This document shows positions 53,042-60,982 of a stretch of 64,000 nt of DNA, piece by piece (position 1 is the first letter of the stretch; the number at the start of each line of letters is the position of its first letter). The DNA is taken from assembly GCF_049801075.1 (NCBI RefSeq), contig NZ_JBNAGG010000005.1:62001-126000 (forward strand). The letters are read 5' to 3'. The notes under the pieces were generated by a model, which did not search any database, had not been told where the DNA came from, and saw only the letters and a program-made list of their open reading frames with translations. Origin of the DNA: Maritalea sp049801075. GTDB taxonomy: Bacteria > Pseudomonadota > Alphaproteobacteria > Rhizobiales > Devosiaceae. A program made the position numbers and the translations under genes.

Positions 53042-53683
53042 ATGACCACATTGGCTGCCCCCTCCCAATTTGAGCATCAATTTGCTCGTGTTGTGCGGCG
53101 GCGGCGCGTGGTCAAATTGCTGCGGTGGACAGTGCCAGCGGTTGGCAGCATCATTTTTGCCGCCCTCACAATTCCGCTCTTGATCGCGGGCCTTCTGCCC
53201 AACGCGCAGTTTGAAGGCATTCGGCTTGAAGACGACAAATTGGTGGTCGACCAGCCACGCGCAACCGGCACGTTGAGCGATGGCGGCACCTATGAAATGA
53301 CGGCCAAAAGCGCCAAAACCAAAATTATCAATCAAGACACCATCGATTTGGCTGATATGCGGGCGCAAATGAATTTTGTTGATGGCGAAGATTTGGTGGC
53401 GACATCGGCGATTGGCACCTATTCGCTGATCAGCAGCATATTGACTTTGACCAGCCAAATCGACCTTGTTTCAAGCCAGGGCGACACAGGCGAAATCGGC
53501 AATGGTGTTGCAGATTTGGATGGCCAAGTTTTTGATGGCGATGACGGTGTCCTTTTCCAGTTTGCCAATGGCAGCACGTTGGAAGCCATCAACATGCATT
53601 ATGATGGGGCAAAACAATATTGGAAATTTGAGCGGGCCAGCCTCACCATTCCGCCGCAAAGCGAGCAAGATGATGAACAATAG
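53042..53683 (+). CDS. lptC: LPS export protein LptC
   Basis: 213 residues. A basic N-terminus (RRRRVVKLLRW) and one membrane anchor (about 27-52) precede a beta-jellyroll domain (about 65-205). It passes LPS from LptBFG to LptA. First gene of the lptC-lptA-lptB order; overlaps lptA by 14 bases. Confidence 0.88.
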   Translation: MTTLAAPSQFEHQFARVVRRRRVVKLLRWTVPAVGSIIFAALTIPLLIAGLLPNAQFEGIRLEDDKLVVDQPRATGTLSDGGTYEMTAKSAKTKIINQDTIDLADMRAQMNFVDGEDLVATSAIGTYSLISSILTLTSQIDLVSSQGDTGEIGNGVADLDGQVFDGDDGVLFQFANGSTLEAINMHYDGAKQYWKFERASLTIPPQSEQDDEQ

Positions 53684-54167
53684 ATTTCGAAATGTTTTTG
53701 GCTCAATGCTCGTAGGTGTCATGTTGAGCATGACCGCGCAAATTGGCATGGCCAACGCCCAATCGAGCGGTGCCGTCAATATCACTGGCGATGTGTTCGA
53801 GATTTTCGAAGATAAGCGGCAAGCAGTGTTTACAGGCGCTGTGGTGGTGAAGCAGGCGAACTTTACACTCAACTCCCCCAAGGTAACCGCCTTTTATGGC
53901 GCTGGCGGCGCATCAGACATGAAAAAGATCACCGCGAATGGCCGCTTGACCCTCCGCTTTGGGGCGAAGACGGCCAGAGCTGATTTTGGCACTTATGACC
54001 CCAAGACCGAAATCTTGCACCTAACTGGCAATGTGGAAGTGACCGAAGATGGCACCGTGGTGACGGGTGGGCAGCTTTTTGTGAATGTCACTGACAATAG
54101 CTCGCGATTTGTGTCTGATCCCAATTCGAACAAACGCGTTACGGGGACATTTTCCAGTGGCAACTAA
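53670..54167 (+). CDS. lptA: LPS periplasmic bridge protein LptA
   Basis: 165 residues from ATG 53670 (ATG 53673 equally possible). A signal peptide ends near GMANAQS, followed by an OstA-like beta-jellyroll (ITGDVFEIFEDKRQAVFTG, LHLTGNVEVTEDGTVVTGG). It forms the periplasmic filament carrying LPS to the outer membrane. Larger in-frame extension inside lptC is rejected. Confidence 0.9.
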   Translation: MMNNRFRNVFGSMLVGVMLSMTAQIGMANAQSSGAVNITGDVFEIFEDKRQAVFTGAVVVKQANFTLNSPKVTAFYGAGGASDMKKITANGRLTLRFGAKTARADFGTYDPKTEILHLTGNVEVTEDGTVVTGGQLFVNVTDNSSRFVSDPNSNKRVTGTFSSGN

Positions 54168-54921
54168 TTCGCCCGCGCAAAACCAATCGCTTGACCCAAC
54201 GGGCTGGCTGGTGGCGCACTCGCTGGCCAAAAGCTACGGCAAAAAAGTGGTTATCCGCGACGTTTCTGTTGCCGTGAATCGCGGTGAGGCTGTCGGGTTG
54301 CTTGGCCCCAATGGCGCTGGCAAAACGACCGTTTTTTCGATGATTATGGGCATCACCCCGCCGGACAGCGGCGAGGTGCTGCTACATGGCAAACCGATCA
54401 CCAAATTCCCGCTATTTCAGCGCGGCCGATTGGGCATGGGATATCTGCCGCAGGAACCATCTATTTTTCGCGGCATGAGCGTGAAAAACAACATTATGGC
54501 CATTTTGGAAGGCCATGTTCGCGGCCAGAAGGCGCAAAAAGAGCGACTTGAAGACCTGTTGGAAGAATTTTCGATTACCCATATTCGCGATGCAGATGCG
54601 CTCGCCCTTTCCGGCGGGGAACGTCGCCGGGTGGAGATCGCCCGCGCGCTGGCTGCTGACCCACAATTTATGTTGCTCGATGAACCATTTGCCGGGGTGG
54701 ACCCGATTGCTGTGGGCGAAATTCAACGTTTGGTGCGTCAGCTCACCAGCCGGGGCATCGGCGTTTTGATCACCGATCACAATGTACGTGAAACTTTGGG
54801 ACTTGTGGACCGCGCCTATATCATTCATGGCGGCCAAGTGATGATCCAAGGTCGTCCTGACACGATCACCAATGATGAACAAGCCCGCCGCGTTTATCTG
54901 GGACAGGATTTCACGCTTTAG
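54157..54921 (+). CDS. lptB: LPS export ABC transporter ATP-binding protein LptB
   Basis: 254 residues from GTG 54157, which overlaps the end of lptA; GGGGA lies about 9 bases upstream. Walker A GPNGAGKTT, Q-loop GYLPQEPSIF, signature LSGGERRRVEIARAL, Walker B FMLLDEPFAGVDP and the switch ITDHNVRETL. It powers LPS extraction from the inner membrane. In related genomes rpoN follows directly; here a retron-like unit intervenes. Confidence 0.96.
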   Translation: MATNSPAQNQSLDPTGWLVAHSLAKSYGKKVVIRDVSVAVNRGEAVGLLGPNGAGKTTVFSMIMGITPPDSGEVLLHGKPITKFPLFQRGRLGMGYLPQEPSIFRGMSVKNNIMAILEGHVRGQKAQKERLEDLLEEFSITHIRDADALALSGGERRRVEIARALAADPQFMLLDEPFAGVDPIAVGEIQRLVRQLTSRGIGVLITDHNVRETLGLVDRAYIIHGGQVMIQGRPDTITNDEQARRVYLGQDFTL

Positions 54922-54989
54922 CCACGCGCCGCGCGAATGTGGCCGAGCTCTTTTCCAAAAAATGCTGTGGCGATTTCTTGGATTTGAAC

Positions 54990-55018
54990 TTGGCAAAGCC
55001 TATCTCATTTAGCATAGT
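54990..55018 (+). promoter_or_regulatory. Candidate promoter of the retron transcript
   Basis: TTGGCA (54990-54995) and CATAGT (55013-55018) are spaced by 17 bases. Expected transcription start is near 55025, a few bases before the a1 repeat at 55031. Position fits a retron ncRNA promoter; the -10 match is moderate. Confidence 0.4.
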
Positions 55019-55030
55019 TGCCAAAGCAAT

Positions 55031-55177
55031 GGCGGTCTCTGGATGTGCCTATGCGACAGCTTAAGGCATGGAACGGGGCATCCCCGTTTGAGTGTGTTAC
55101 TGAGACAAACATGGCGCTACCGGCGCTGGGCTTCACCCAGATTTGGTAGCGCAGGACAAAGAAAAGCAGAGACCGTC
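55031..55177 (+). ncRNA. Candidate retron msr-msd RNA
   Basis: The ends form an a1/a2 repeat: CGGTCTCTG (55033-55041) pairs with CAGAGACCG (55167-55175), extended outward by a G-U and a G-C pair. The msr-like half has stems TGCCT/AGGCA (55046-55050/55064-55068) and AACGGGG/CCCCGTT (55072-55078/55082-55088, 3-base loop). The msd-like half is one long hairpin with outer stem GCGCTACC/GGTAGCGC (55114-55121/55145-55152) and inner stem CTGGG/CCCAG. It ends 22 bases before the RT start. This is the canonical a1-msr-msd-a2-ret order. The branching G was not identified with certainty. Confidence 0.75.
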
Positions 55178-55198
55178 CGTTGCGACAAGGCAGCTCAC

Positions 55199-56494
55199 AT
55201 GAATAAGAGACAATTCTCGCATATACTCGCGGAAAGCCTCATTTTAGGTGACTGGTCGGTCCAAAACATCACAGACAATCTCACACGCAATCTGCCCAAA
55301 GACGCCCACAAATTTGCGACTGAAACCGCCACTGAGTTGCATTTTGCATTGCCACAAAAATTCGCCCCATCAGCACGTGCAGTTGAGCTTGTTTTGTTGA
55401 GGACAACGCGGTTTGAGGCGACCTACAAACATTGCCGCGAAAAGAAGGCCTGGCCGCGCCGCGACCTGTCATCGCCGATGATGTGCCCGACCCCCGCCTT
55501 TAAAGAATTGGACATTCCTAAACTTCCAACAATTGCCAATTTGGCGGATTGGCTTTCGCTTTCAGAGAACCGTCTGCTCTATTTAGCCGATATTCACAGG
55601 CGCTATGAGGAACACGGCGAAACCTCGATCAATCACTATCATTATTTGCTCAAGAAAAAGAAGGCGGGCGGCACTCGAATTGTCGAAGCGCCCAAGGAAG
55701 ACTTGAAGGCTGTGCAACGGCAAATTTTACAGAACATTATCGGCGTTTTGCCCAGCCACCCTGCTGCATTTGGCTTTGTAAAAGGTCGTAATTGCCTGCA
55801 AGCGGCCAATAGGCATGTTGGTGAGCAAATTGTGCTTTGTTTCGATCTGAAAGACTTCTTTCCTTCAATCGGGGCGGGCCGGATATTTGGCTTGTTTAGA
55901 TGTCTTGGCTATCCCCATGCGGTTGCGCGTGCGCTGACGTCGCTGTGCACAACATTGACACCTGCGCGCATTCTTGAGCGCCTATCGCCCGAAGACCGCC
56001 TCATTTATAACTCTCCTCATTTGCCGCAAGGGGCGCCAACCTCGCCTGCACTGGCAAATCACGTTTGCTTTTCATTGGACAAAAGACTGGCGACATTGGC
56101 TGGCCGATTGGGTGCAAATTATAGCAGATATGCTGATGACCTGACCTTTTCAGGCGACAAAAATATTATCGGGCCGCTCAAACACTTGTTGCCCGAGATT
56201 GTTCAAGACGTAGGATTTGCACTGAACCAGACCAAGACACGCGTGATGCGACACGCTTCGCAACAAGTCGTGACCGGCGTAGTGGTGAACGAGCATCTCA
56301 ATATTGCTCGAAAGACCTTCGATCATTTGAAAGCAATTATTCATGCTTGCGGCAAGCCTGACGATCATCGCTTGTTGGATCCAGCATTCAGGAGTTCTTT
56401 GGTTGGGAAAATAGATTGGGTTGAGGCGGCAAACCCCAACCGAGGCCAAAAACTACGCCAGCTGCTTGCTGATGCCAGTGAAAACCATTTGTGA
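55199..56494 (+). CDS. Retron-type reverse transcriptase
   Basis: 431 residues from ATG 55199; the longer frame from 55043 runs through the ncRNA and is rejected. Residues about 1-145 are a helical extension of unknown role. RT motifs follow: GGTRIVEAPKEDLKAVQRQI (157-176), AANRH (202-206, where most retrons have NAxxH), DLKDFF (216-221), LPQGAPTSPALANHVC (275-290), YADD (311-314) and VTG (358-360), the retron hallmark, then GKIDWVEAANPNRGQKL near the end. It should reverse-transcribe the RNA encoded just upstream into msDNA. No toxin or effector gene adjoins; neighbours are lptB and rpoN. Confidence 0.9.
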   Translation: MNKRQFSHILAESLILGDWSVQNITDNLTRNLPKDAHKFATETATELHFALPQKFAPSARAVELVLLRTTRFEATYKHCREKKAWPRRDLSSPMMCPTPAFKELDIPKLPTIANLADWLSLSENRLLYLADIHRRYEEHGETSINHYHYLLKKKKAGGTRIVEAPKEDLKAVQRQILQNIIGVLPSHPAAFGFVKGRNCLQAANRHVGEQIVLCFDLKDFFPSIGAGRIFGLFRCLGYPHAVARALTSLCTTLTPARILERLSPEDRLIYNSPHLPQGAPTSPALANHVCFSLDKRLATLAGRLGANYSRYADDLTFSGDKNIIGPLKHLLPEIVQDVGFALNQTKTRVMRHASQQVVTGVVVNEHLNIARKTFDHLKAIIHACGKPDDHRLLDPAFRSSLVGKIDWVEAANPNRGQKLRQLLADASENHL

Positions 56495-56570
56495 TGGCTG
56501 GTTCAGGCAGCAGCCAATAGAGTATTCTCCTCCCCTATTATAGGGTTTTGCACACCCCATCTCATCCCTT

Positions 56571-56598
56571 TTGGATATTGGCACGGATTTTGTATAGT
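56571..56598 (+). promoter_or_regulatory. rpoN promoter candidate
   Basis: A sigma-70-type pair TTGGAT (56571-56576) and TATAGT (56593-56598), spacing 16. Overlapping it is a sigma-54-like element TGGCACG-N4-TTGTA (56579-56594) with GG and GT separated by exactly 10 bases; the -12 GC is replaced by GT. It lies about 80 bases before rpoN. Confidence 0.45.
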
Positions 56599-56677
56599 GC
56601 GACTTGAATGTCTGGTCTTACCTATGGCATTTTGGCAAATGTAACTGATTGATTTGCCCAAAGGAGCACTGATCGGC

Positions 56678-58177
56678 ATGGCCATTGGCCCTAGATTGGA
56701 CATAAGACAATCGCAAACTCTTGCGCTAACCCCGCAATTGATGCAGTCGATCAAGCTATTGCAACTTTCGCACACTGAACTTTCTCAGTTTGTGGAGGAA
56801 GAGCTTATGCGCAACCCGCTTTTGGAGCGCGAAGATGGTGGCGATGACCGGGTGAGTGAAGATGAGCCCACGCTCCGCGCCGATGATCGCGCGGTGGACG
56901 TTTCGAGCCGATCTGACAATATGGGCAGCGCTGTTTCTGTGGCGCAGGAGATGGACACGGATGTGGCCAATCTCTATCCCGAACAAGTGGGGCAAGACAG
57001 CCTGTCACAATCGCTTAGCTGGCCGGAGGGCAAGCACACAAGTGGCGGGCAAGATGGCGGCGACTTTGAGCAATTTGCCACGGGCGCCAAATCTCTTAAT
57101 GACCATCTGATTGAGCAAATTTCGCTTATTCTCAAACATCCCGGCGACATGTTGATTGCCAGCGCTCTCATCGAAAATCTCAACGAGATGGGCTATGTGG
57201 ATGCATCGCTGGATCAAATTGCAGATCAGTTGGGCACCGAACTCGGCCATGTGGAAGCTGTGTTGGAAGCTGTACAAGGCTGCGACCCGCTTGGCATTTT
57301 CGCCCGAGATTTGGCGGAGTGTTTGGCGATACAATTGCGCGAACAAGACCGCCTTGACCCGATGATGCAAATGCTGCTCGACAATCTCGATATGTTGGCG
57401 GCGCATAAAATCACCGAGCTACAAAAGCTACTTGGCACCGATGCTGAAGATCTTGGCGATATGATCGGCGAAATTCGACGGCTAGACCCGCGCCCGGGCC
57501 GCGCTTTTGAAGGCGGCAATGTGCAAGCTATTGTGCCTGATGTTTATATTCGGCGGGGCAATAATAAAGAATGGCTGATCGAGCTGAACCAAGATGTATT
57601 GCCCAAAGTGTTGGTCAATCGCACTTATTTGGCGAGCGTTAGCGCCAGCGCCAAAAAGGGCGAAGACAAAACATATTTGAGCGAATGTTTGCAAACCGCC
57701 AATTGGCTGACCAAAAGCTTAGACCAGCGGGCGCAAACCATTTTAAAAGTGACCAAGGAAATCGCGCGGCAGCAGGATGGTTTTTTGAACCATGGCGTTT
57801 CACATCTGAAGCCAATGACACTGAAAATGGTGGCGGAAGAAATCGAAATGCATGAAAGCACGATTTCGCGGGTGACCAGCAATAAATATGTCAGCACCCC
57901 AAGGGGGCTGTTTGAGCTGAAATATTTCTTCACCTCTGCCATTCACTCCGCGAGCGGCAATGCTGATCACTCCGCTGAGTCTGTCAAATATCGGATCAAA
58001 CAATTGATCGATGCGGAAGACCCGAAAAAGATCCTATCGGACGATAAGATTGCGGCGATTTTGAACAAAGAGCAAAGCATGAATGTGGCACGGCGGACCG
58101 TGGCTAAATATCGTGAAGCCATGGGACTGGCCTCTTCCGTCATGCGGCGACGGCAGAAGCGCGAATTGGTGCGCTAG
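56678..58177 (+). CDS. rpoN: RNA polymerase sigma-54 factor
   Basis: 499 residues from ATG 56678 (AAGGAG upstream). Region I glutamine/leucine-rich start (RQSQTLALTPQLMQSIKLLQ), an acidic region II (about 60-130), core-binding domain, helix-turn-helix, and the RpoN box in ARRTVAKYREAMG near the C-terminus. It directs transcription of nitrogen and other stress genes with enhancer-binding activators. Separated from lptB by the retron unit and from hpf by antisense glsA. Confidence 0.97.
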   Translation: MAIGPRLDIRQSQTLALTPQLMQSIKLLQLSHTELSQFVEEELMRNPLLEREDGGDDRVSEDEPTLRADDRAVDVSSRSDNMGSAVSVAQEMDTDVANLYPEQVGQDSLSQSLSWPEGKHTSGGQDGGDFEQFATGAKSLNDHLIEQISLILKHPGDMLIASALIENLNEMGYVDASLDQIADQLGTELGHVEAVLEAVQGCDPLGIFARDLAECLAIQLREQDRLDPMMQMLLDNLDMLAAHKITELQKLLGTDAEDLGDMIGEIRRLDPRPGRAFEGGNVQAIVPDVYIRRGNNKEWLIELNQDVLPKVLVNRTYLASVSASAKKGEDKTYLSECLQTANWLTKSLDQRAQTILKVTKEIARQQDGFLNHGVSHLKPMTLKMVAEEIEMHESTISRVTSNKYVSTPRGLFELKYFFTSAIHSASGNADHSAESVKYRIKQLIDAEDPKKILSDDKIAAILNKEQSMNVARRTVAKYREAMGLASSVMRRRQKRELVR

Positions 58178-59112
58178 GAAAACACCGTCCAATCCATTTC
58201 ATTGGTGACATATTCGAGCATTTGCGTGCCGATGTATGAATTGCCGGATTGGTTCAATCCCGGCGACCACGCCGCAATTGAGGCGATGCCGGGTACAGAC
58301 GCCAAAATCATGCCGCTGACGCCTGACTTTGCGGGCAAGCCAACACGATAGGCAAAGTCTCCCGAACCATCATAATGTCCGCAAGTCAGCATGATCGCAG
58401 CAATCCGCCTTGCCCGTCGCATCGACACCATTTGCTGCCGATTTGGACCAAGCGTGCCGGCAAACGCCAAGAAACGGCCTGCCCGCGAAAGTTGAGCACA
58501 ATCCATGGTGAGCGCACATTGGTTGTAGTAAACGCCCAGCGTGTGTTCCACCGGGTTATGTAAATTGCCGCAGGATGCCAGATAGTGCGCTAAGGCCCGA
58601 TTGCGGTGACCTGTGTCTTCCTCAGATTGAGCGACTTTTCCGTCGATGAAAATCTGATCGTCACCAGCCAGACCTTGCACAAACCGTACAATTTCGCCCA
58701 AAGCTTCCTTGGGTTGATATGTGGCCAAAATGGCATCAGTCACCACAATGGCGCCAGCATTTACGAATGGGTTTCGCGGAATGCCACTTTCATGTTCGAG
58801 CTGCAAAATGGAATCGAATGCAGAGCCCGACGGTTCACGCCCCACGCGCGCCCACAAATTGTCGCCCATGGTGCCCAAACAGAGGGCCAATGTGAACACT
58901 TTTGATATGGATTGAATGGTAGTGGGCTGTTGCCAATCGCCCGCCCCAATGGTTTCGCCGCTATCGAGGGTGATGGCAATGCCAGCTTTTTGCGGATCGG
59001 CTTTGGCCAATTCCGGAATATATTGCGCCACCTGCCCGCGCTCGCTGGATTGGCGTGCGTTTTCTACCGCCTGGTTGAGAACGGTTTGGAGCTTTTGAAC
59101 ATCAGTTTGCAT
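58174..59112 (-). CDS. glsA: Glutaminase
   Basis: 312 residues, the beta-lactamase-like glutaminase fold. Catalytic serine in TIQSISKVF (SxxK), NPFVNAGAIVVTDAI and SGVSGMILASVPG. It hydrolyses glutamine to glutamate and ammonia. It lies antisense between rpoN and hpf, genes that are usually adjacent, and its last 4 bases overlap the rpoN stop. Confidence 0.95.
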   Translation of the reverse strand: MQTDVQKLQTVLNQAVENARQSSERGQVAQYIPELAKADPQKAGIAITLDSGETIGAGDWQQPTTIQSISKVFTLALCLGTMGDNLWARVGREPSGSAFDSILQLEHESGIPRNPFVNAGAIVVTDAILATYQPKEALGEIVRFVQGLAGDDQIFIDGKVAQSEEDTGHRNRALAHYLASCGNLHNPVEHTLGVYYNQCALTMDCAQLSRAGRFLAFAGTLGPNRQQMVSMRRARRIAAIMLTCGHYDGSGDFAYRVGLPAKSGVSGMILASVPGIASIAAWSPGLNQSGNSYIGTQMLEYVTNEMDWTVFS

Positions 59113-59499
59113 AGATTTCCCGCGCTTGAGAATTTATCTTCAACAAATATTGCGCGCCACGGCAACCCATGGACCAAGAAAAGCAGGGCAAATCACCCTA
59201 AATGGCGCGATTTGAGAATGGTTCAAACTGGCGGCGTGCACCTTGAAACCACCTGAATTCGACCACATCTTTATAGGTATGATTGAGAAATAAATCCGAA
59301 TACGAGTCATCCGAATATGGAGCGAATATTAGTGCTTTTATTCATGATTTGGAAGGGCCCGAGAGCGGATAATCTCAATAAGGGGTGATTGCATCCCAAC
59401 GCGAAGCGGCGTTAAAATAAGGTGAGGTCATAATTGACAGAGGTCAATTTACCTCGGCGAAAACGCCCTTATATAAGCAAAAGAGAAAGGGGTACACTT
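59113..59499. other. Divergent intergenic region glsA/hpf
   Basis: 387 bases with promoters for both genes. Two direct repeats ATCCGAATA (59294-59302 and 59309-59317), 15 bases apart, plus a weaker CGAATAT at 59323, could be a regulator site. AAAGGGG at 59487-59493 is the hpf ribosome site. Confidence 0.4.
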
Positions 59500-60069
59500 A
59501 TGAGCCTACGTGTTTCTGGAAAAAATATGGATGTTGGCGATGCACTTCGCACAAAGGCGCATGACCATTTGGAATCCGCGATCACCAAATATTTTGATGG
59601 TGGATATGATGGCCATCTCACTCTTGAACATGAAGGTAGCCGCTTTAATGCGGACGTTGTGGTACACCTAGATACAGGCGTGGTCCTGCAAGCTGGCGCA
59701 GATGCTGGCGACGCGACATCCGCCTTTGAAGATGCGGCCGGGCACATTGAAAAACGCCTGCGTCGTTACAAGCGTAAACTGAAGAATCACCGGCGCAATG
59801 CGCAGACTGACAAGTTCCAAGCACAGTCTTACATTTTGGCGTCCCCCGAAAAAGAGGAAGAAGTTGGAGAGGACTTCAATCCAGCCATTATTGCGGAAAC
59901 AACTGATAACCTTCACAGAATGAGCGTAGGCGAGGCCGTTATGGAACTCGACCTAGCCCAAAGTGACGTAATTGTGTTCCGACATGCTGGACATGGCGGC
60001 GTTAATGTGGTTTACCGTCGCGCTGACGGGAATGTTGGTTGGGTAGACCCAGCCCTAGAGAACAAGTAA
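59500..60069 (+). CDS. hpf: Ribosome hibernation promoting factor, long form
   Basis: 189 residues from ATG 59500. An N-terminal S30AE domain (SLRVSGKNMDVGDALRTKA, KRLRRYKRKLKNH) and a C-terminal domain (about 135-189, MSVGEAVMELDL, VNVVYRRADGNVGWVDP) as in long HPF that forms 100S ribosome dimers. In this order rpoN-hpf-ptsN the gene was once called a sigma-54 modulation protein. Confidence 0.94.
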   Translation: MSLRVSGKNMDVGDALRTKAHDHLESAITKYFDGGYDGHLTLEHEGSRFNADVVVHLDTGVVLQAGADAGDATSAFEDAAGHIEKRLRRYKRKLKNHRRNAQTDKFQAQSYILASPEKEEEVGEDFNPAIIAETTDNLHRMSVGEAVMELDLAQSDVIVFRHAGHGGVNVVYRRADGNVGWVDPALENK

Positions 60070-60109
60070 GCGCTTGTCCCCTTCGTTGATCACAATGAAA
60101 GGCGCATAA

Positions 60110-60577
60110 ATGGAAATCGCACAGATTCTGGCGAGCAAGGCCGTTTTGCCTTGCGCGAAAGTCACGTGCAAACGCCAGCTTTTGCAGCTTGCTGCTGAGC
60201 ATGCAAGTGAATTGGTGGGCATTGATGCTCACCAAATCTTTGAAACGCTTAAAGAGCGTGAACAATTGGGCTCAACCGGATTGGGTGACGGCATTGCCAT
60301 TCCACATGGCAAGCTGAAGGATCTGGACGGCGTTCACTGTATCCTTATTCGTCTCGATCATGGCATCGAGTTTGACGCAGTGGATGACAAGCCCGTTGAT
60401 TTGGCTTTTGTGTTGCTGGCCCCTCAAGGTTCCGGCGCGGACCATTTGAAGGCCCTATCGCGCATTGCACGCCTCACCCGGACACCTGGGCTGATGGATC
60501 GGCTGCGCAATCTGCAAACTGCTGAAGATATTTATGAGTTTTTGACCAGCGAAGCAGAAGAAACCAACGCAGCTTAA
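60110..60577 (+). CDS. ptsN: Nitrogen PTS enzyme IIA
   Basis: 155 residues. The phosphorylated histidine is in GDGIAIPHGKL (residue 66). Part of the regulatory PTS-Ntr phosphorelay that adjusts potassium transport and nitrogen/carbon balance. It follows hpf by 40 bases and ends at a strong terminator. Confidence 0.95.
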   Translation: MEIAQILASKAVLPCAKVTCKRQLLQLAAEHASELVGIDAHQIFETLKEREQLGSTGLGDGIAIPHGKLKDLDGVHCILIRLDHGIEFDAVDDKPVDLAFVLLAPQGSGADHLKALSRIARLTRTPGLMDRLRNLQTAEDIYEFLTSEAEETNAA

Positions 60578-60600
60578 ATTTTGCTGCAACGCACAAATAA

Positions 60601-60640
60601 AAAAGCACATTCACCGGGAGGGAAGTGAATGTGCTTTTAT
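60601..60640 (+). terminator. hpf-ptsN terminator
   Basis: AAAAGCACATTCAC (60601-60614) pairs with GTGAATGTGCTTTT (60625-60638), 14 bp, loop CGGGAGGGAA, then ATTTT. It closes the operon and also faces the convergent DUF1150 gene. Confidence 0.9.
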
Positions 60641-60671
60641 TTTGGGCAATTGCCCTCATGTGCGGATTGGT

Positions 60672-60938
60672 TTAGTGGCGCAATGCCATATCCATACCCG
60701 CTTCATCCAGCCAGTCTGTTAGGGATCTTCTGTCGTCCGTAACCAATAATGGTGTGCCATCGGCACCAAACAAGGCTTCAAAGATTTGTGCCTCTGGGGC
60801 GTTTTTGGCTTCCGGCACAAATGCCTTCAGCTGCTTGCCGGTCAAACGGCGACGATAAACGATTTCTTCGCCGCCAAGGGCCAAAAATTCTTCAACGCTC
60901 AAAGGCGTTTGGGATTCGGTTTTTTCGATGTGTGTCAT
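60672..60938 (-). CDS. DUF1150 family protein
   Basis: 88 residues from ATG 60938, preceded by a full AGGAGG. The block LSVEEFLALGGEEIVYRRRL and LLVTDDRRSLTDWL is typical of DUF1150, a small alphaproteobacterial family found next to Hsp20 genes. Function unknown. It follows hsp20 by 44 bases, so co-expression is likely. Confidence 0.85.
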   Translation of the reverse strand: MTHIEKTESQTPLSVEEFLALGGEEIVYRRRLTGKQLKAFVPEAKNAPEAQIFEALFGADGTPLLVTDDRRSLTDWLDEAGMDMALRH

Positions 60939-60982
60939 GGGACACCTCCTCAAAACGCTTACACTACTCTATACGCAAGAGA

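Noticed and set aside
55043..55198. In-frame 52-residue upstream extension of the reverse transcriptase
   Set aside because: It crosses the a1-msr-msd-a2 structure and has a low-quality arginine-rich composition; ATG 55199 begins just after a2, as in retrons.
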